The translations under genes were made by a program, and so were the position numbers. Positions 29,880 through 40,492 of a stretch of DNA of 64,000 bases are shown here, piece after piece (the first letter of the stretch is position 1; every line of letters begins with the position of its first letter). This DNA comes from Ostrinia nubilalis (Eukaryota; Arthropoda; Insecta; Lepidoptera; Crambidae), in the NCBI RefSeq assembly GCF_963855985.1, contig NW_026973566.1, positions 4,812,501 through 4,876,500 of the forward strand. Direction: 5' to 3'. The notes under the pieces were generated by a model. The model was not told the DNA's origin. It made no database searches and was given only the letters and a program-made list of their open reading frames with translations.

Positions 29880-32800
29880 TTATAGTTTTATTTTATTAAT
29901 TAGGATGAATTTTGATAGAATGTCTAAAATAGGGGAGTTAACAAGACCGAGGATTGACTTAAGATTGCAAGGACGGGGAAAGTCTTGAGGTAGGGAGTCG
30001 TATAACGACGCGCCTACCCTGGGACAGTTAAAAAATATGTGGTCAGCAGAGCCTTCGTCCAAGCCGCATTCGCAGAGCGAACTATCTTTCACTCGAATTT
30101 TGTTTAGGTGAACTGGAGTACATGCATGACCCAAACGGAGACGACAAATGACGGAAACTACTTTTTTGGGTAGGTGATGGTGTTTAAAAAACCATGGACG
30201 GCTAGGGATTTCTCTTTGAATATCAAAATAATATTTGCCCGCTAGTCTCCTCGAATTTTGCCAATCAGTGCACCATGATGTTGATAGATGGGTAAGAGCC
30301 AGGCAGGAGAGATCATGGGAGAGTATTTTGTAATGCTCCATTGAACCCGAAGCTATTGCATTCTTTGCACAGGAGTCCACTGTCTCGTTGCCAGGGATAC
30401 CACAATGGCTAGGAATCCATGCTAAAATAATATTAAGACCTTTTTGATTGCACCTGTAAAGGGCTTCTCTAATTTTGAATAAAATGGGATATTTGGTTTT
30501 GGATTTGAACGGGTTGGAGGAAACACCTTGGAGGCAGCTTAAAGAGTCCGAAAAGATTACTGTTTTGGAGAAATTATGAGATTCAGCATAAATGATGGCT
30601 TCAAGAATGGCTAGGGATTCGCCTGTGAAAACAGAAGAGAAAGGAGGTAATTTAAATGATAATGCGATTTTAAAGGCAGGTATCCAGACCGCAGAGCCAA
30701 CGCAGCCATTTATATCGAGTTTAGAAGAGTCTGTATACATGTACTGCCAGTCCGGCCAGTGTTTGGCTACAATATTTAAAAAAATTTTGGGAGCACCGGG
30801 GCAGTCTTTATCTATTCCCAAATTTAAAATGATGGATGGATTAAAAATTAATGATTCGAAGCTTATAGAGTACAAAGGGTTTACTTCCATCTCTTCGATA
30901 GGAGCCGGGAGGCGAGAAAATTTAGAAAATGAATGATGAATGCAAGAACGTTTTTGAGTGGAGCCGGCTGAGTCACACAGGGTCGATAAATGACGAAGTT
31001 TTTCAATGAGGGGGTGACCACGATTTTGGATAGTCTTCGCAAGAAAGCGGTCGCTGAGAAATTGTCTGCGTAAATAGAGAGGAGGGTCGACACATTCGAC
31101 CTGCAGACCGTTGATAGGAGAAGATTTCATGGCTCCCAAAATAATACGTAAACATTTAGATTGAATTTTTTTAATTTTATCTAAAGCTGATTTATTACAT
31201 GGGTCAAGGAGAAAGGAGGCATAGTCCAGGTGGCTACGGACGATAGCATTGTAGAGGAGTTTTTGGGAAAAAGGATGAGCACCCCAACTAACTCCAGAAA
31301 GAGAACGTAGAATGTTTACTCCTTTCTCAGCCTTCTCAGTGATGTAATTAAAGTGAGGGATTCCAGATAATCTGCCGTCCAATATTAACCCTAAAAACTT
31401 AACCTGATTTTTTGGTTCAATCAGTAGGCCATTAATGTAGATATTGGGATCAGGGATTGTATGTTTCCTTGTAAATACAACGGCTGAGCATTTGGGAACC
31501 GAAACTGAGAGACCATGGTCCAACAGCCAGTCATCCAAGTACCTTAGAGCGGAATTCATACGGGAAGAGGCTTCTGGGATAGACTTAACAACGACATAGA
31601 GAGCTATGTCATCTGCATATTGTAAGATATTAACGAACGGAAGGACCGTTCGTTCTAGATCGTAGGTGTAGATGCTATATAAAAGCGGACTGAGCACAGA
31701 TCCTTGTGGTAAGCCTTTCCATACTAGACTTGGTGAGGAGCAGTTGTTTTGGAATTTTACTACGATCGATCTAGACATTAGAGAATTGCAGATAAAGCGG
31801 ACCATCTTCGGCGAGCCACTCAGCTGAAGCAATTTTTGCCTGAGTGTTGGAAGAAGAACGTTGTCATAGGCAGAGGCAATGTCTAGGAATACTCCTACCA
31901 GGTATTCCTTGTTTTTAAATGCTGTGCGAATATCTGTGGTTAGTATGCTCAGACTGTCGAGGGTGCTGAAACCTTTCCGAAAACCAAATTGTGATTTAGC
32001 AAGGATGTTTTTGGATTCCAAAAACCACTCGAGACGGTTCCTTATCATATGCTCGGTAATTTTCAGTAAAACGGATGATAGGGCAATTGGTCTGTATGAG
32101 TTATGATCCAGAGGATCCTTGCCAGGCTTTAAGATAGGGATGACAGTTTGCTGTTTCCAGGAATCTGGAATAAAACCCTTGTCGAAGAAGCAATTAACTA
32201 GGTTAAGGAAGTATAATTTAGCTGCATTGGAGGATTTGCAGAGAAAAGAATATGGGATACCATCCAAACCAGGAGTGGAGTCCCTTAATCCATTCAAAGC
32301 ACAAAGAAGTTCGTTAAAAGTGAATATGTTATCTAATTTACTGGAAGAAGCAATGGGTATTTCAATGTCTGAGGGGAAACAGTCGATGTAAGGGACGAAA
32401 GGTGGAGCTAATTTGTCGGTAAATTCAGTTAACCAACTGGACGGGTCGTTGGAAGTTATGTTAACAGTACTAGTCGATTTGCGAAACCGTTTTATTTGTT
32501 TCCAAACGATAGCAGAAGGCGTTCTTGGGGACATAGTCTCGCAAAATTTTAACCAACCCTGTTTCTTTTTTTTGCTTCAGAGTTTTTTTAGTTTGTGCAG
32601 CTATTTGCTGATATTGCAAAAAGTTATCCATGGTCATTGAGTTGTTGTAGCGTCTTTCAGCTTCTTTGCGTCTACGAATAGCGGCTGAACATTCAGCATC
32701 CCACCATGGAGTAGAAGGGTTTTTACAAATAGGGTTTTTTAAAGGGATGTGAGAATCGGCAGATGAAGACAGAATGTCGACAAAATTTTTATAGCTCAGC

Positions 32801-33570
32801 GAAGGATCGTGAGGGTTAACAGCTGGAAGAGAGTTTAATTCTGCATCTACTGCTGTAGAAAAAGCTGGCCAATCTGCTTTGTTAAGGTTGTACTTTAGAA
32901 GCGGAGGAGGGGAGCAAGTTGCCACGGATTCAGTGGGAAAAGAAATTAATATTGGGTAGTGATCGCTTCCAAAAGTACTCCTAAGTACATTCCATGAGAG
33001 AAGGGAGGATAAATTAGGTGAGCAAAAAGACAGGTCAACAGCAGAGGCAGGATTTTGTAAAGGAGAACATCTTCTCGTGGGACGGCCGTTATTTAAAATA
33101 CAAAGATTGATATCATCAATTAAATCTAACATTAATGACCCTGATGAATCCGAGTGATAAGAACCCCAGGAGACATGATGGGCGTTAAAGTCGCCCATAA
33201 CGAGGACCGGAGGGGGAAGAGAAGAAATGATAGATCGAAGTTCTGAAAATATAGTTGAATTAGGATGAGGGATATATACGGAAAGGAAGGAGATATTGGA
33301 AGAGCGAATTGCCACGGCATTGATGCCTTGGCTGTGAGGTGGAAGAGGGAGTTGGTGAAAAGAGAGAGAACGCCTTACGAGTAAGGCTGTTCCTGCATAG
33401 CCATCATTTCTATCCTCTCGGAGACAAGAGAATCCTGCTACACGAAAATGTGAATCAGGGATTAACCAAGTCTCCGAGATGGCTAGGATAGATGGCGAGT
33501 GTTTTCTAATAATAAACATAAGTTCATGTTTCTTTCTTCTAATACTTTGGCAGTTCCATTGAACTACCAT
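29880..33570 (-). pseudogene. I-type LINE ORF2: endonuclease, RT, RNase H (one frameshift)
   Basis: APE endonuclease from MVVQWNCQSIRRKKHEL (33570) through ISETWL, VMGDFNAHH and GSDHYPILI. A single-base change in an A run near 32567 shifts frame; the RT frame then runs to 29880. RT motifs: DSWKQQTVIPILKPGKD, SQFGFRKGFST, GVFLDIASAYDNV, GLPQGSVLSPLLYSIY and the catalytic LQYADDIALYV. RNase H follows with YTDSSKLDINGCVGSA, TGESLAILEA, FSDSLSCLQG and GNETVDSCAKNA. A C-terminal CCHC-like CECGLDEGSADHIFFNC closes it. It overlaps ORF1 by 32 bp. Confidence 0.9.
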
Positions 33571-34972
33571 TGACGGATTGAATGTTAACAGCTAAGTTAC
33601 CAATTTGGGTTAGTTTTTGGGCAACGTTGGACGGTAGGGAGCTAGTATGACTTGTGAGGAGGCATAATAACATAGACAAAATATAGTCTAGTAGGTTTTC
33701 TGTCGAGGGTGAAATAGGTTGATTTTCCTCATCTGTACCGCAGTTATTAATAAGGGCACATCCATTGGGAAGAGAGGAAGGGCAACTTCCAATGATGGAT
33801 TGATGTGCTTGCCTGTCATAGCCTTTACCTAGAGGAGCCCGAGGGGAGGGTTGACGTGTAACAGTCTTTTTGTAAGAGACGGTTGGGAACATATTGGAGG
33901 TTGGTTGGGTAGGCCTAGTTGAGGGAGGTGAGGACATCTTAGTAGTGTCCGAGTATGAACGCCGTACTGACGGGAAATGGGAAGAGGCTTCGGAATATGA
34001 TACATTGTCTTGAGACATGACAAGTTTAATGGATTTTTGTCTAGAGAACTCCGGGCAAGATTTATTTAGGGCGGTATGGGGACCTGAGCAATGTACGCAT
34101 GTTGATTTGGCTTCAATCACCTCACAGGAATCACCCGAGTGAGGTTGAGAGCATTTGTAACAGCGGGGTTTTGATCTGCATTGTGCTTTAACGTGTCCAA
34201 AACGGCAGCAATTCAGGCATTGTATGGTGGGCAGTTGATAGGATTCAACAGGCAGGGAGGTGTGATAGCAGTACACTCTTAGGGGAAGAACTTGCCCCCT
34301 AAAAGTGACAACCACTGACTGTGTTGGAGTCCATGATGGTTTACCATCTATGATAATTTTCCTGTTTAAGCGCCTGGCCTTGAGAAGAATTCCACAACCA
34401 TCCGGAATCTCCATAGATTCAGCCAACTCCTCCATTGACCAATCAGTTGGTATATTTTTTATTAAACCCATACGGGTGATGTTGAATGTTGGAATGGTTG
34501 CAACGTAGTTGTGAAGGATTAATAAATTGTTATTTAAAAAATTGTTGGCTTCATTTGCAGATTTAAATTCCACGGAAATACGGTTCCTACCTACCTTTTT
34601 AACGCCATCATTCATTATGTTAGGAATTTTATTTTTCACAAGGAATTGACCAAATCTCATTGGGTGTATGTAAGATCCCTGGGAGGTTTCAGATTCCAAT
34701 CTGGAGACATGTACAATGAAGGGACCTTTGTCCTGGTCGTCATAGATTTTTGGGGCAATTACCAAAGATGGATGAGTATATATTGGTTGGCTACTAGAAG
34801 AGGTTAGCAAAGTTGGAGTTGTACTAGGCCTCTTAGCAGGTTCTACGTCCGAAGTGGTTTCCACTTCCGATCGTCTTTTTGTCCCCGTTTGGGAGAAAAG
34901 AGGAGGGGAAAGCTCCATAGGGGTTGCGGCCCTATCTGGAGGATCAGGAGGATCAGGGGGGCAAGGTTCCAT
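33539..34972 (-). CDS. I-type LINE ORF1 (gag-like, zinc knuckles)
   Basis: An intact 477-residue nucleic-acid chaperone-like protein. A proline-rich start (MEPCPPDPPDPPDRAATPM) is followed by an RNA-binding-type central region (GLIKNIPTDWSMEELAESM) and a CCHC cluster: CLNCCRFGHVKAQC, CYKCSQPHSGDSC and CVHCSGPHTALNKSC. It binds LINE RNA in such elements. A serine/threonine-rich C-terminus follows. It is the only undamaged retrotransposon gene of this LINE, consistent with recent insertion. Confidence 0.85.
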   Translation of the reverse strand: MEPCPPDPPDPPDRAATPMELSPPLFSQTGTKRRSEVETTSDVEPAKRPSTTPTLLTSSSSQPIYTHPSLVIAPKIYDDQDKGPFIVHVSRLESETSQGSYIHPMRFGQFLVKNKIPNIMNDGVKKVGRNRISVEFKSANEANNFLNNNLLILHNYVATIPTFNITRMGLIKNIPTDWSMEELAESMEIPDGCGILLKARRLNRKIIIDGKPSWTPTQSVVVTFRGQVLPLRVYCYHTSLPVESYQLPTIQCLNCCRFGHVKAQCRSKPRCYKCSQPHSGDSCEVIEAKSTCVHCSGPHTALNKSCPEFSRQKSIKLVMSQDNVSYSEASSHFPSVRRSYSDTTKMSSPPSTRPTQPTSNMFPTVSYKKTVTRQPSPRAPLGKGYDRQAHQSIIGSCPSSLPNGCALINNCGTDEENQPISPSTENLLDYILSMLLCLLTSHTSSLPSNVAQKLTQIGNLAVNIQSVNGSSMELPKY

Positions 34973-35206
34973 TCCTAAGAACGGTACTTACCCGTAAAAC
35001 AATCGACCACCACCTTAATTAAGACTATAACTAAGGTTAACTTGACGAAAATATGATAAATTTGGAAAAACAATTACGATAACACAAAATATTTCTCAAA
35101 ACACGTGTAGAAACTAACACTCCCACAGACAAAACTTTTCTAACCTCTCTTTTCGCCGATTGCAGTACTTACTGACGAGAGTTATAATCAGTCCGGTATA
35201 TGTGCC

Positions 35207-35219
35207 TGGGCCCATAACC
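35207..35219 (-). promoter_or_regulatory. Copia-2 primer binding site
   Basis: Minus strand GGTTATGGGCCCA directly beside the 5' LTR; the same initiator-Met fragment type as Copia-1. Confidence 0.85.
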
Positions 35220-35416
35220 TGATGTGATATTAAAATGAAAGATGGAACTTCTATAATATAACTGTATTTTCACTTCTTCAGACACACAATAGTTGCTACG
35301 ATTAGCGACCACACAGGAAGGAGTAAAGAAAAAATTACGAGCGTACCAACATAATGGCCATGACTGCCAACCTAATAAATGTATGAAGGTTGCCATATAT
35401 AAAAAAATCACCAACA
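35220..35416 (-). repeat. Copia-2 5' LTR
   Basis: 197 bp, ending at the TATAC target copy where capsid codons resume. The open frame that runs across it into the capsid gene is accidental. Confidence 0.9.
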
Positions 35417-36481
35417 TATACATATTACCATCAGCGAGTGCTATCTATATTGAAGGAGATATACAACTTTATGATAAAGATGGTAAACATATGAAAAAAG
35501 ATATAAAACTCACTAATAACCCAGTTTTATTTCTATTCCAAGACAAACGATATGAAATAAATGGTATTGAAATAGACCGCATCAAAAATGCGGGCATAAC
35601 CATTTGTATAAAATCGTATATATCAATGAATGAAGGAGAAAGCAAAGTTGCAGCTATATGGGGATGGAGTCTAAATGGAACTTCAAAGATTAATAATTGT
35701 TTTAGTGCGGTTATACCCCTTGATAAAATATTAGGATTCGCAGAAGATTATAAGAAAATTGTAATGAACTGCAAGCATGAACTTATTTTAAACAGAGGTC
35801 ATAGCGTATTGAATAGCGTTATTTTGCCAGATGATGTAAATCATATTAAAATAAATATACAAAAAGTACAATGGCGAGTTCCACATATTAAAGTTTCGGA
35901 TTATGAGAAACTATCATTGCTTAAACTTCTTGAAAAGGATAAACCTATCCAAATTGCGTTTAGAAACTGGGATTTATATGAATACCCTGTATTGCCTAAA
36001 GCAGTAAAACATTCATGGTCAGTAAAGACTACTTCACAAATAGAAAAACCTCGTTACGTTATTTTAGGCTTACAAATAAATAGAAAGAATAGTAGGACAT
36101 TGGACTGTTCAGAATTTGATCATTGAAAGTTAACAAACGTTATTTATTGAATTCACAATATTACCCCTACGAATCTATGAATTTGAAGTTTGATGAAAAT
36201 AAATATAGTATATTATACGAGATGTACACTAAATTCCGTCATTCGTATTACAACATTCCATCGGACCCATTACTCAACCTAGATAATTTTAAAAGCAAAG
36301 CTCCCTTGTTCGTAATTGATTGCTCAAGACAAAACGATAGTTTGAAAACTGGGCCTGTAGATGTGCGAATAGAATTTGAATGCTCAGACTATTTGCCGGC
36401 TGATACTACAGCATACTGTTTAATTATTAACGATCGTCTGATTGAATACAAGCCTCTGAGTAAAATTGTTCGAAAATTATC

Positions 36482-36955
36482 ATGAAGATTATAGTAGATG
36501 TGCAAGGTTTTAAAACAGATGATAATAAAATCCTGAAGGAAATTGCCATCTTAAACAAAAGTCAAGTACATGTTGTTCTTATAAAACCCCCGTTTCCATA
36601 TTACAACTTAACCAAAACAGAGAGGAGACAAGTTAGTTGGATTGAGAGAAACAGAGCTGTTTACTGGAAAGAGGGTTTCATGCCGTACCCTCATCATGAA
36701 GATCATATCATGGAACTGTTGTCAAACAAAGAAGTTTATACTAAGGGACTAGAAAAAGTGATTTGGATAAAAGATATAACAGGAAACAGCAATGTTTATA
36801 ATTTAGAAGATAAGTCTTGTCCTAGTTAACTTAATTTATATGATAAGTATAAAGAATCAAACGATGTGTTTAATTGTATGTATCACACTAATGTATGTGC
36901 ATTAAAAAATGTGTTTTGTTTACACAAATGGTGTGAAGAGAATAATTTTTTTTAA
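36482..36955 (+). pseudogene. VDVQGF-family protein of Maverick B, one internal stop
   Basis: A 157-codon gene of unknown function, which I recall as frequent in insect genomes. It opens MKIIVDVQGFKTDDNKI, has HVVLIKPPFPYYNLTKTER, WIERN and YTKGLEKVIWIKDI, then NLEDKSCPS. An in-frame TAA at 36827-36829 follows; the same frame continues to 36955 with cysteine/histidine residues (FNCMYHTNVCALKN, FCLHKWC) that could bind zinc. The acidic VDVQ start suggests a nuclease-like fold, but this is speculation. Its start overlaps the major capsid stop as ATGA, supporting membership of the virion-gene block. Confidence 0.65.
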
Positions 36956-37402
36956 ACTAATTTCTTTCTTTCCTTTTCCTACATAACTACCTACTAATGA
37001 TATCAGAAATTTTTACCTATATTAAAACCAACCTAGGTATACTCATCTTCTGCACCTCATGAAACTACCACACTGGTATATTTCAATTTATTGTTTTAAG
37101 AGTTTTACTATTAACTCTTTCTGAAAGCTAATAACTATCCTATTATCTAATGTAGTTTCCATAACTAAGATTCAGCAGCTTCCATTACATTGTTAAAGGA
37201 TACGAAATATAAATTCTTATCAAAGGATAAGATTTTTGTGAAGACAAACGTGAAGCTATGCACTAAACTCTCCATTGATCTAGTTTGATCGTTCAACATA
37301 ATCAAAGTTTTAGTTTTCAGTCAAGGTGAAACGGTGACATCTCTAAATTCTGAATAATTAATATTAAAATTTATCATTAATTATAGCAGAAGTTTTAGTT
37401 TT
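36956..37402. other. AT-rich stretch with nothing recognised
   Basis: Between the VDVQGF gene and the Helitrons. I looked on the minus strand for the missing polymerase C-terminus and found no convincing match; no repeat ends recognised. Confidence 0.6.
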
Positions 37403-38009
37403 CAAACTATACTATAAAAGGAGAAACTGACTGACTGACTGACAGATCAACGCACAGCCTAAACGGCTAAACGTAGGCACTTGAAATTTAAAAGGGACGT
37501 AGTTAAGGTACCGTAGAGGTGCACTAAGAAAGGAATTCCCGAAATTCCCACGGGAACGGGAATTAGCGATAAAATCCTTTTGTATGAAAAATCTAAACCG
37601 CTTAAGTTAGACGCTTGAAATTTGGTGTGCAGGTACCTTAGTAAACTTAAAGCTTAGGTACAACAGGATATCGCAAAATTCCCACGGGAACGGGAGTTAG
37701 CGGGAAAAAACATTTGTATGAAAAAACCTAAACCGCTTAAGATAGATGAAGGGGGTAAAACGGGATCCACGCGTACGAAGTCGCGGGCGGCCGCTAGCTA
37801 TCATCTATCTATCTATATAAATAAAAATGAATTGATCTTCGTTAGTCTGATTATAACTCGAGAACGGCTGGGCCGATTGAGCTGATTTTAGTTTTAAAAT
37901 GTTTGTCGTAGTCCAGGGTAGGTCTAAACGGTGAGTAAATACGCGCGCGATATTGTTTTTCTGTGACAGACAAAATTCCACGCGGGCGAAGCCGCGGGCG
38001 GAAAGCTAG
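37403..38009 (+). mobile_element. Composite Helitron, copy 1
   Basis: Begins near TATACTATAAAAGGAGAAAC with a (GACT)n run, contains GTTCCCGTGGG-type units, reaches a first Helitron end (GCGGCCGCTAG, CTAG at 37794-37797), then a second module from TATCTATCTATATAAATAAA to the hairpin CGCGG-GCGAAG-CCGCG and CTAG at 38006-38009. The exact 5' end is uncertain (37403-37411). Confidence 0.7.
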
Positions 38010-38019
38010 TCTAAATATA

Positions 38020-40492
38020 CAGGGTGTTGATTTCAATACCCGCCATATTTAGGGAGTAGATTAAGTAGCTTATTCTGATCACGAATCAGCAAAAAAACTG
38101 ACTTCCAAATTTTTTATTATTATTTTTTAAATATCTACGATTTCCATAATCGACCACTACAGTGCAGAATAGTCCCCCAACGCAAACGGCGCGCGGCGCT
38201 CACCCGGTGACCCGGGCAAGCGCTGCGCCCCCCGTCCCGCGCCCCACTACCCGCGCTCGCCCATGAGTCAGTCAACTATCAGCCACAATCAGCTGTGAGT
38301 TCAAAGACGACTACTGGACAGAGCTTAATCCAAATCTACCCTAAAAATGTAATAAGTAAATTAGTTACTTACACCTTATCATGTTACGAGTTTATTTGTT
38401 GTTCTAAAAACTAATTAATTAAGTACTCTTTAATTAATAAAAAAAACCTTTTACACGAATTTGCTTCCTTCCGCAAAATAATTTTTTTTACAGAACCTAT
38501 ATTATTATTATTTTTTAATTAAACCATGCTTTTATGTGTGTGATAAGCTTGTACCTACTTATCATTCAAAAGTACTGTAAACAGATGACAATAATGCTCT
38601 TTCATACAGGTTCGTTATTCCTTACATTTCCAGCTCTCTACCTTAATAACTTTTACGTCTTTACGATAGTAATTATTAAAATAAAACTTAACTTACTTAA
38701 TACCGCAAACTGAACACCTAGAAATAACACACTGGCAAACTCTTGTTCCTTCACTTTCGATAGGAGATAAGACAAGATTTTGTTTTTAAACTCGATTGAT
38801 TTCAGTACCTAAACAAAATTTCATATCTTAAAAGAAAATTTCATATCTTTCATTTGGAGCGGTGACTTGTAATTGAATACAATAATACCACCGCCTTGCG
38901 CGCGGCACGGACATCGGGCTCGCACGGAATAGGTACTTCCCCATCTTCGTGTTTCGGGCGTCATCGGGCGGCCGGCGCTCAATCGTGGATCATCGATTTT
39001 CTCTGTTCATCAGTCCGATTTTGCTATCCACGCAGAGAGGCCGCGCGCACGCTCCGCGAAATCTAGCTCGTATTTAGAATACCTAGTACTCAATCGCTAT
39101 TTTCTTATTTCTTGCCTTGTAACTTCAACTTTTCTCTTCCTCTCTGCTTGATAACTGTTTTCTAGTACTTATTACTTCCTACTACCGTAATAACGTAATT
39201 TCATTTCTATCGGCGTTTAATTTAAATACCCTGAACGAATGTTAGTTAGGTTCAGGTTAGACTTCCATTCTTCATAACTTACATAAAATAATTCATCATC
39301 ATGTTCGGGATTATTTTAAATGAATGTAATTTTTAATAACTACCAAAATTGATTGATATTCTTATCGTTTTAATAATAACGATTAGTAATTAAAGATCTA
39401 CAAATCATTTGCATTTGAGTGTTTTGAAAGCTTGCTTTAAGAGCATTAATGATAGGACGAATCTTTAGTTCACAAAGATTAAACAAAGTATTTTTCCCGC
39501 CGCTTTTACATTCTCATTCGTTGATAGACTTCCTGTACTAAACTGACGAAATTAAACTTTTCTGATGTTAAAAATTACGTAAAGTAGTTGAAAATGAAGA
39601 ATAACGATAACTACCGATTCACGACGACATTCGATGGACGTATTTCATCGAATGCACTTTTCTAATTGCAAATTTGCGATTTTTGATTGTTTTCTCGTGC
39701 GGTTTTGAGTATTTAGTGTGTGAAAGTGTGATAGTGAGTGTAATAATAGTGAGTGAGTGTTAGGAAGATGCCAAACCATACGTACAGTGCTCGTGAGTAC
39801 GTAAACATGGTTTACTGTTACGGGAGGGCACGTGGAAACGCATCTGAAGTCGCATCGGTGAGTAGGTACCTAGTTCTAAACTTAAAGGAATGTGTTTTTT
39901 TTAATGTAGGGAGTAAATACCACTGAAAACCAGTGTCTTGGCACTTGGCAGTAAAATGTCAACTGTGAAGATAATACTGAGTGGGTGACCTCTTTGGCAA
40001 CATTTTTTTTTTTCTCCGCCTCGTTGTTTTTTGTGCTTTTTAGTTGTCAAATAAATAATTTTTCTTTCTTTCTTTCAAATAATCTGGTAATTTTGTGTAC
40101 AAAATACTCCCGCGATTGCGGTAGGTAGTGGCGGAAAGCGCGTAGGTACGCTCCAATACACACACACACACACACATAGGAAACAGCAAACTAATTTAAA
40201 ACGAACTTTAACTTTAGTTAGTCAAACAAAAATACCTATTTACACTACCTATTACGTGGCTTCCTTCAGTAGACTATCAGACATGATAAGCGAGCGATCC
40301 GCGTAGCTCGATGGGTGCCGCAGTTGAACCGTATTGCAGTACTACGAGCCACAGTACAGTTGATGTCGCACGGAAAATATTCGCTAAAAATTCTACTTTA
40401 GTTTGTAATTTTTTTTTTGGTGGATAATGCGTTTATATAAGTCATAATAGATCACCTAAATAAATATGGCGAGGATTGAAATCAACACCCTG
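38020..40492. mobile_element. Mariner/IS630-like DNA element in Helitron copy 2
   Basis: TIRs CAGGGTGTTGATTTCAAT and its complement, extending to about 33 bp with CGCCATATTTA, flanked by TA (38018-38019, 40493-40494). The interior has GC-rich stretches and only a first-exon remnant of a transposase, so it is probably non-autonomous. Confidence 0.8.
39768..39857 (+). pseudogene. First exon of a DUF4817-type transposase
   Basis: MPNHTYSAREYVNMVYCYG then RARGNASEVAS, the start typical of insect DUF4817 transposases, where the helix-turn-helix binds transposon ends. It ends at a consensus 5' splice site (G|GTGAGT at 39857/39858). I see no later exons within the element. The leader has GTGAGTG-rich sequence. 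Probably the transcription start portion left in a deletion derivative. Confidence 0.6.

Larger units (their letters stand above)
29588..35135 (-). mobile_element. Full-length I-type LINE in the Copia-2 5' leader
   Basis: Flanked by a perfect 13-bp duplication TTTTCTAACCTCT (29575-29587, 35136-35148). The low end has a (GAA)n tail in minus sense and a poly-purine 3' UTR. ORF1 (34972-33539) and ORF2 (33570-29880) are both present. Endonuclease plus RT plus RNase H places it in the I/R1-like group. It carries at least one frameshift. Confidence 0.9.
21668..35416 (-). mobile_element. Copia-2 retrotransposon, expanded by LINE insertions
   Basis: LTRs at 21668-21864 and 35220-35416 are both 197 bp (TGTT...ATCA on the minus strand) and differ at two adjacent bases. 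TSD is TATAC (21663-21667, 35417-35421). The primer binding site is at 35219-35207 and a polypurine tract (GAGAGGGGG) precedes the 3' LTR. Contains LINEs at 25549-28254 and 29588-35135 and a short repeat at 22391-23286. Inserted in the Maverick B capsid gene. Confidence 0.9.
16067..36485 (+). pseudogene. Maverick B major capsid protein, split by two Copia elements
   Basis: Double-jelly-roll shell protein. Coding pieces are 16067-16140 (MSILGISDFP), 21601-21667 (NENDEIRIPIHQPDIY) and 35422-36126 (LPSASAIYIEGDIQLYDKDG, ILGFAEDYKKIVMNCKHEL, VQWRVPHIKVSD), then the C-terminal part to 36485 (LNSQYYPYESMNL, TTAYCLIINDRLIEY). Copia-1 sits at codon 25 and Copia-2 after codon 47. Each removal plus one 5-bp duplication leaves the frame open, so the gene was intact when hit. 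Later damage is a TGA at 36124-36126 and a nearby frameshift of the C-terminal part. The stop overlaps the next gene as ATGA (36482-36485). Confidence 0.8.

Noticed and set aside
35293..35421. Possible N-terminal extension of the capsid frame
   Set aside because: It lies inside the Copia-2 LTR and appears identically in the other LTR. Capsid homology starts only at 35422.
36956..37402. Missing C-terminus of DNA polymerase B left of the Helitrons
   Set aside because: Minus-strand translation gave no recognisable polymerase end motifs.
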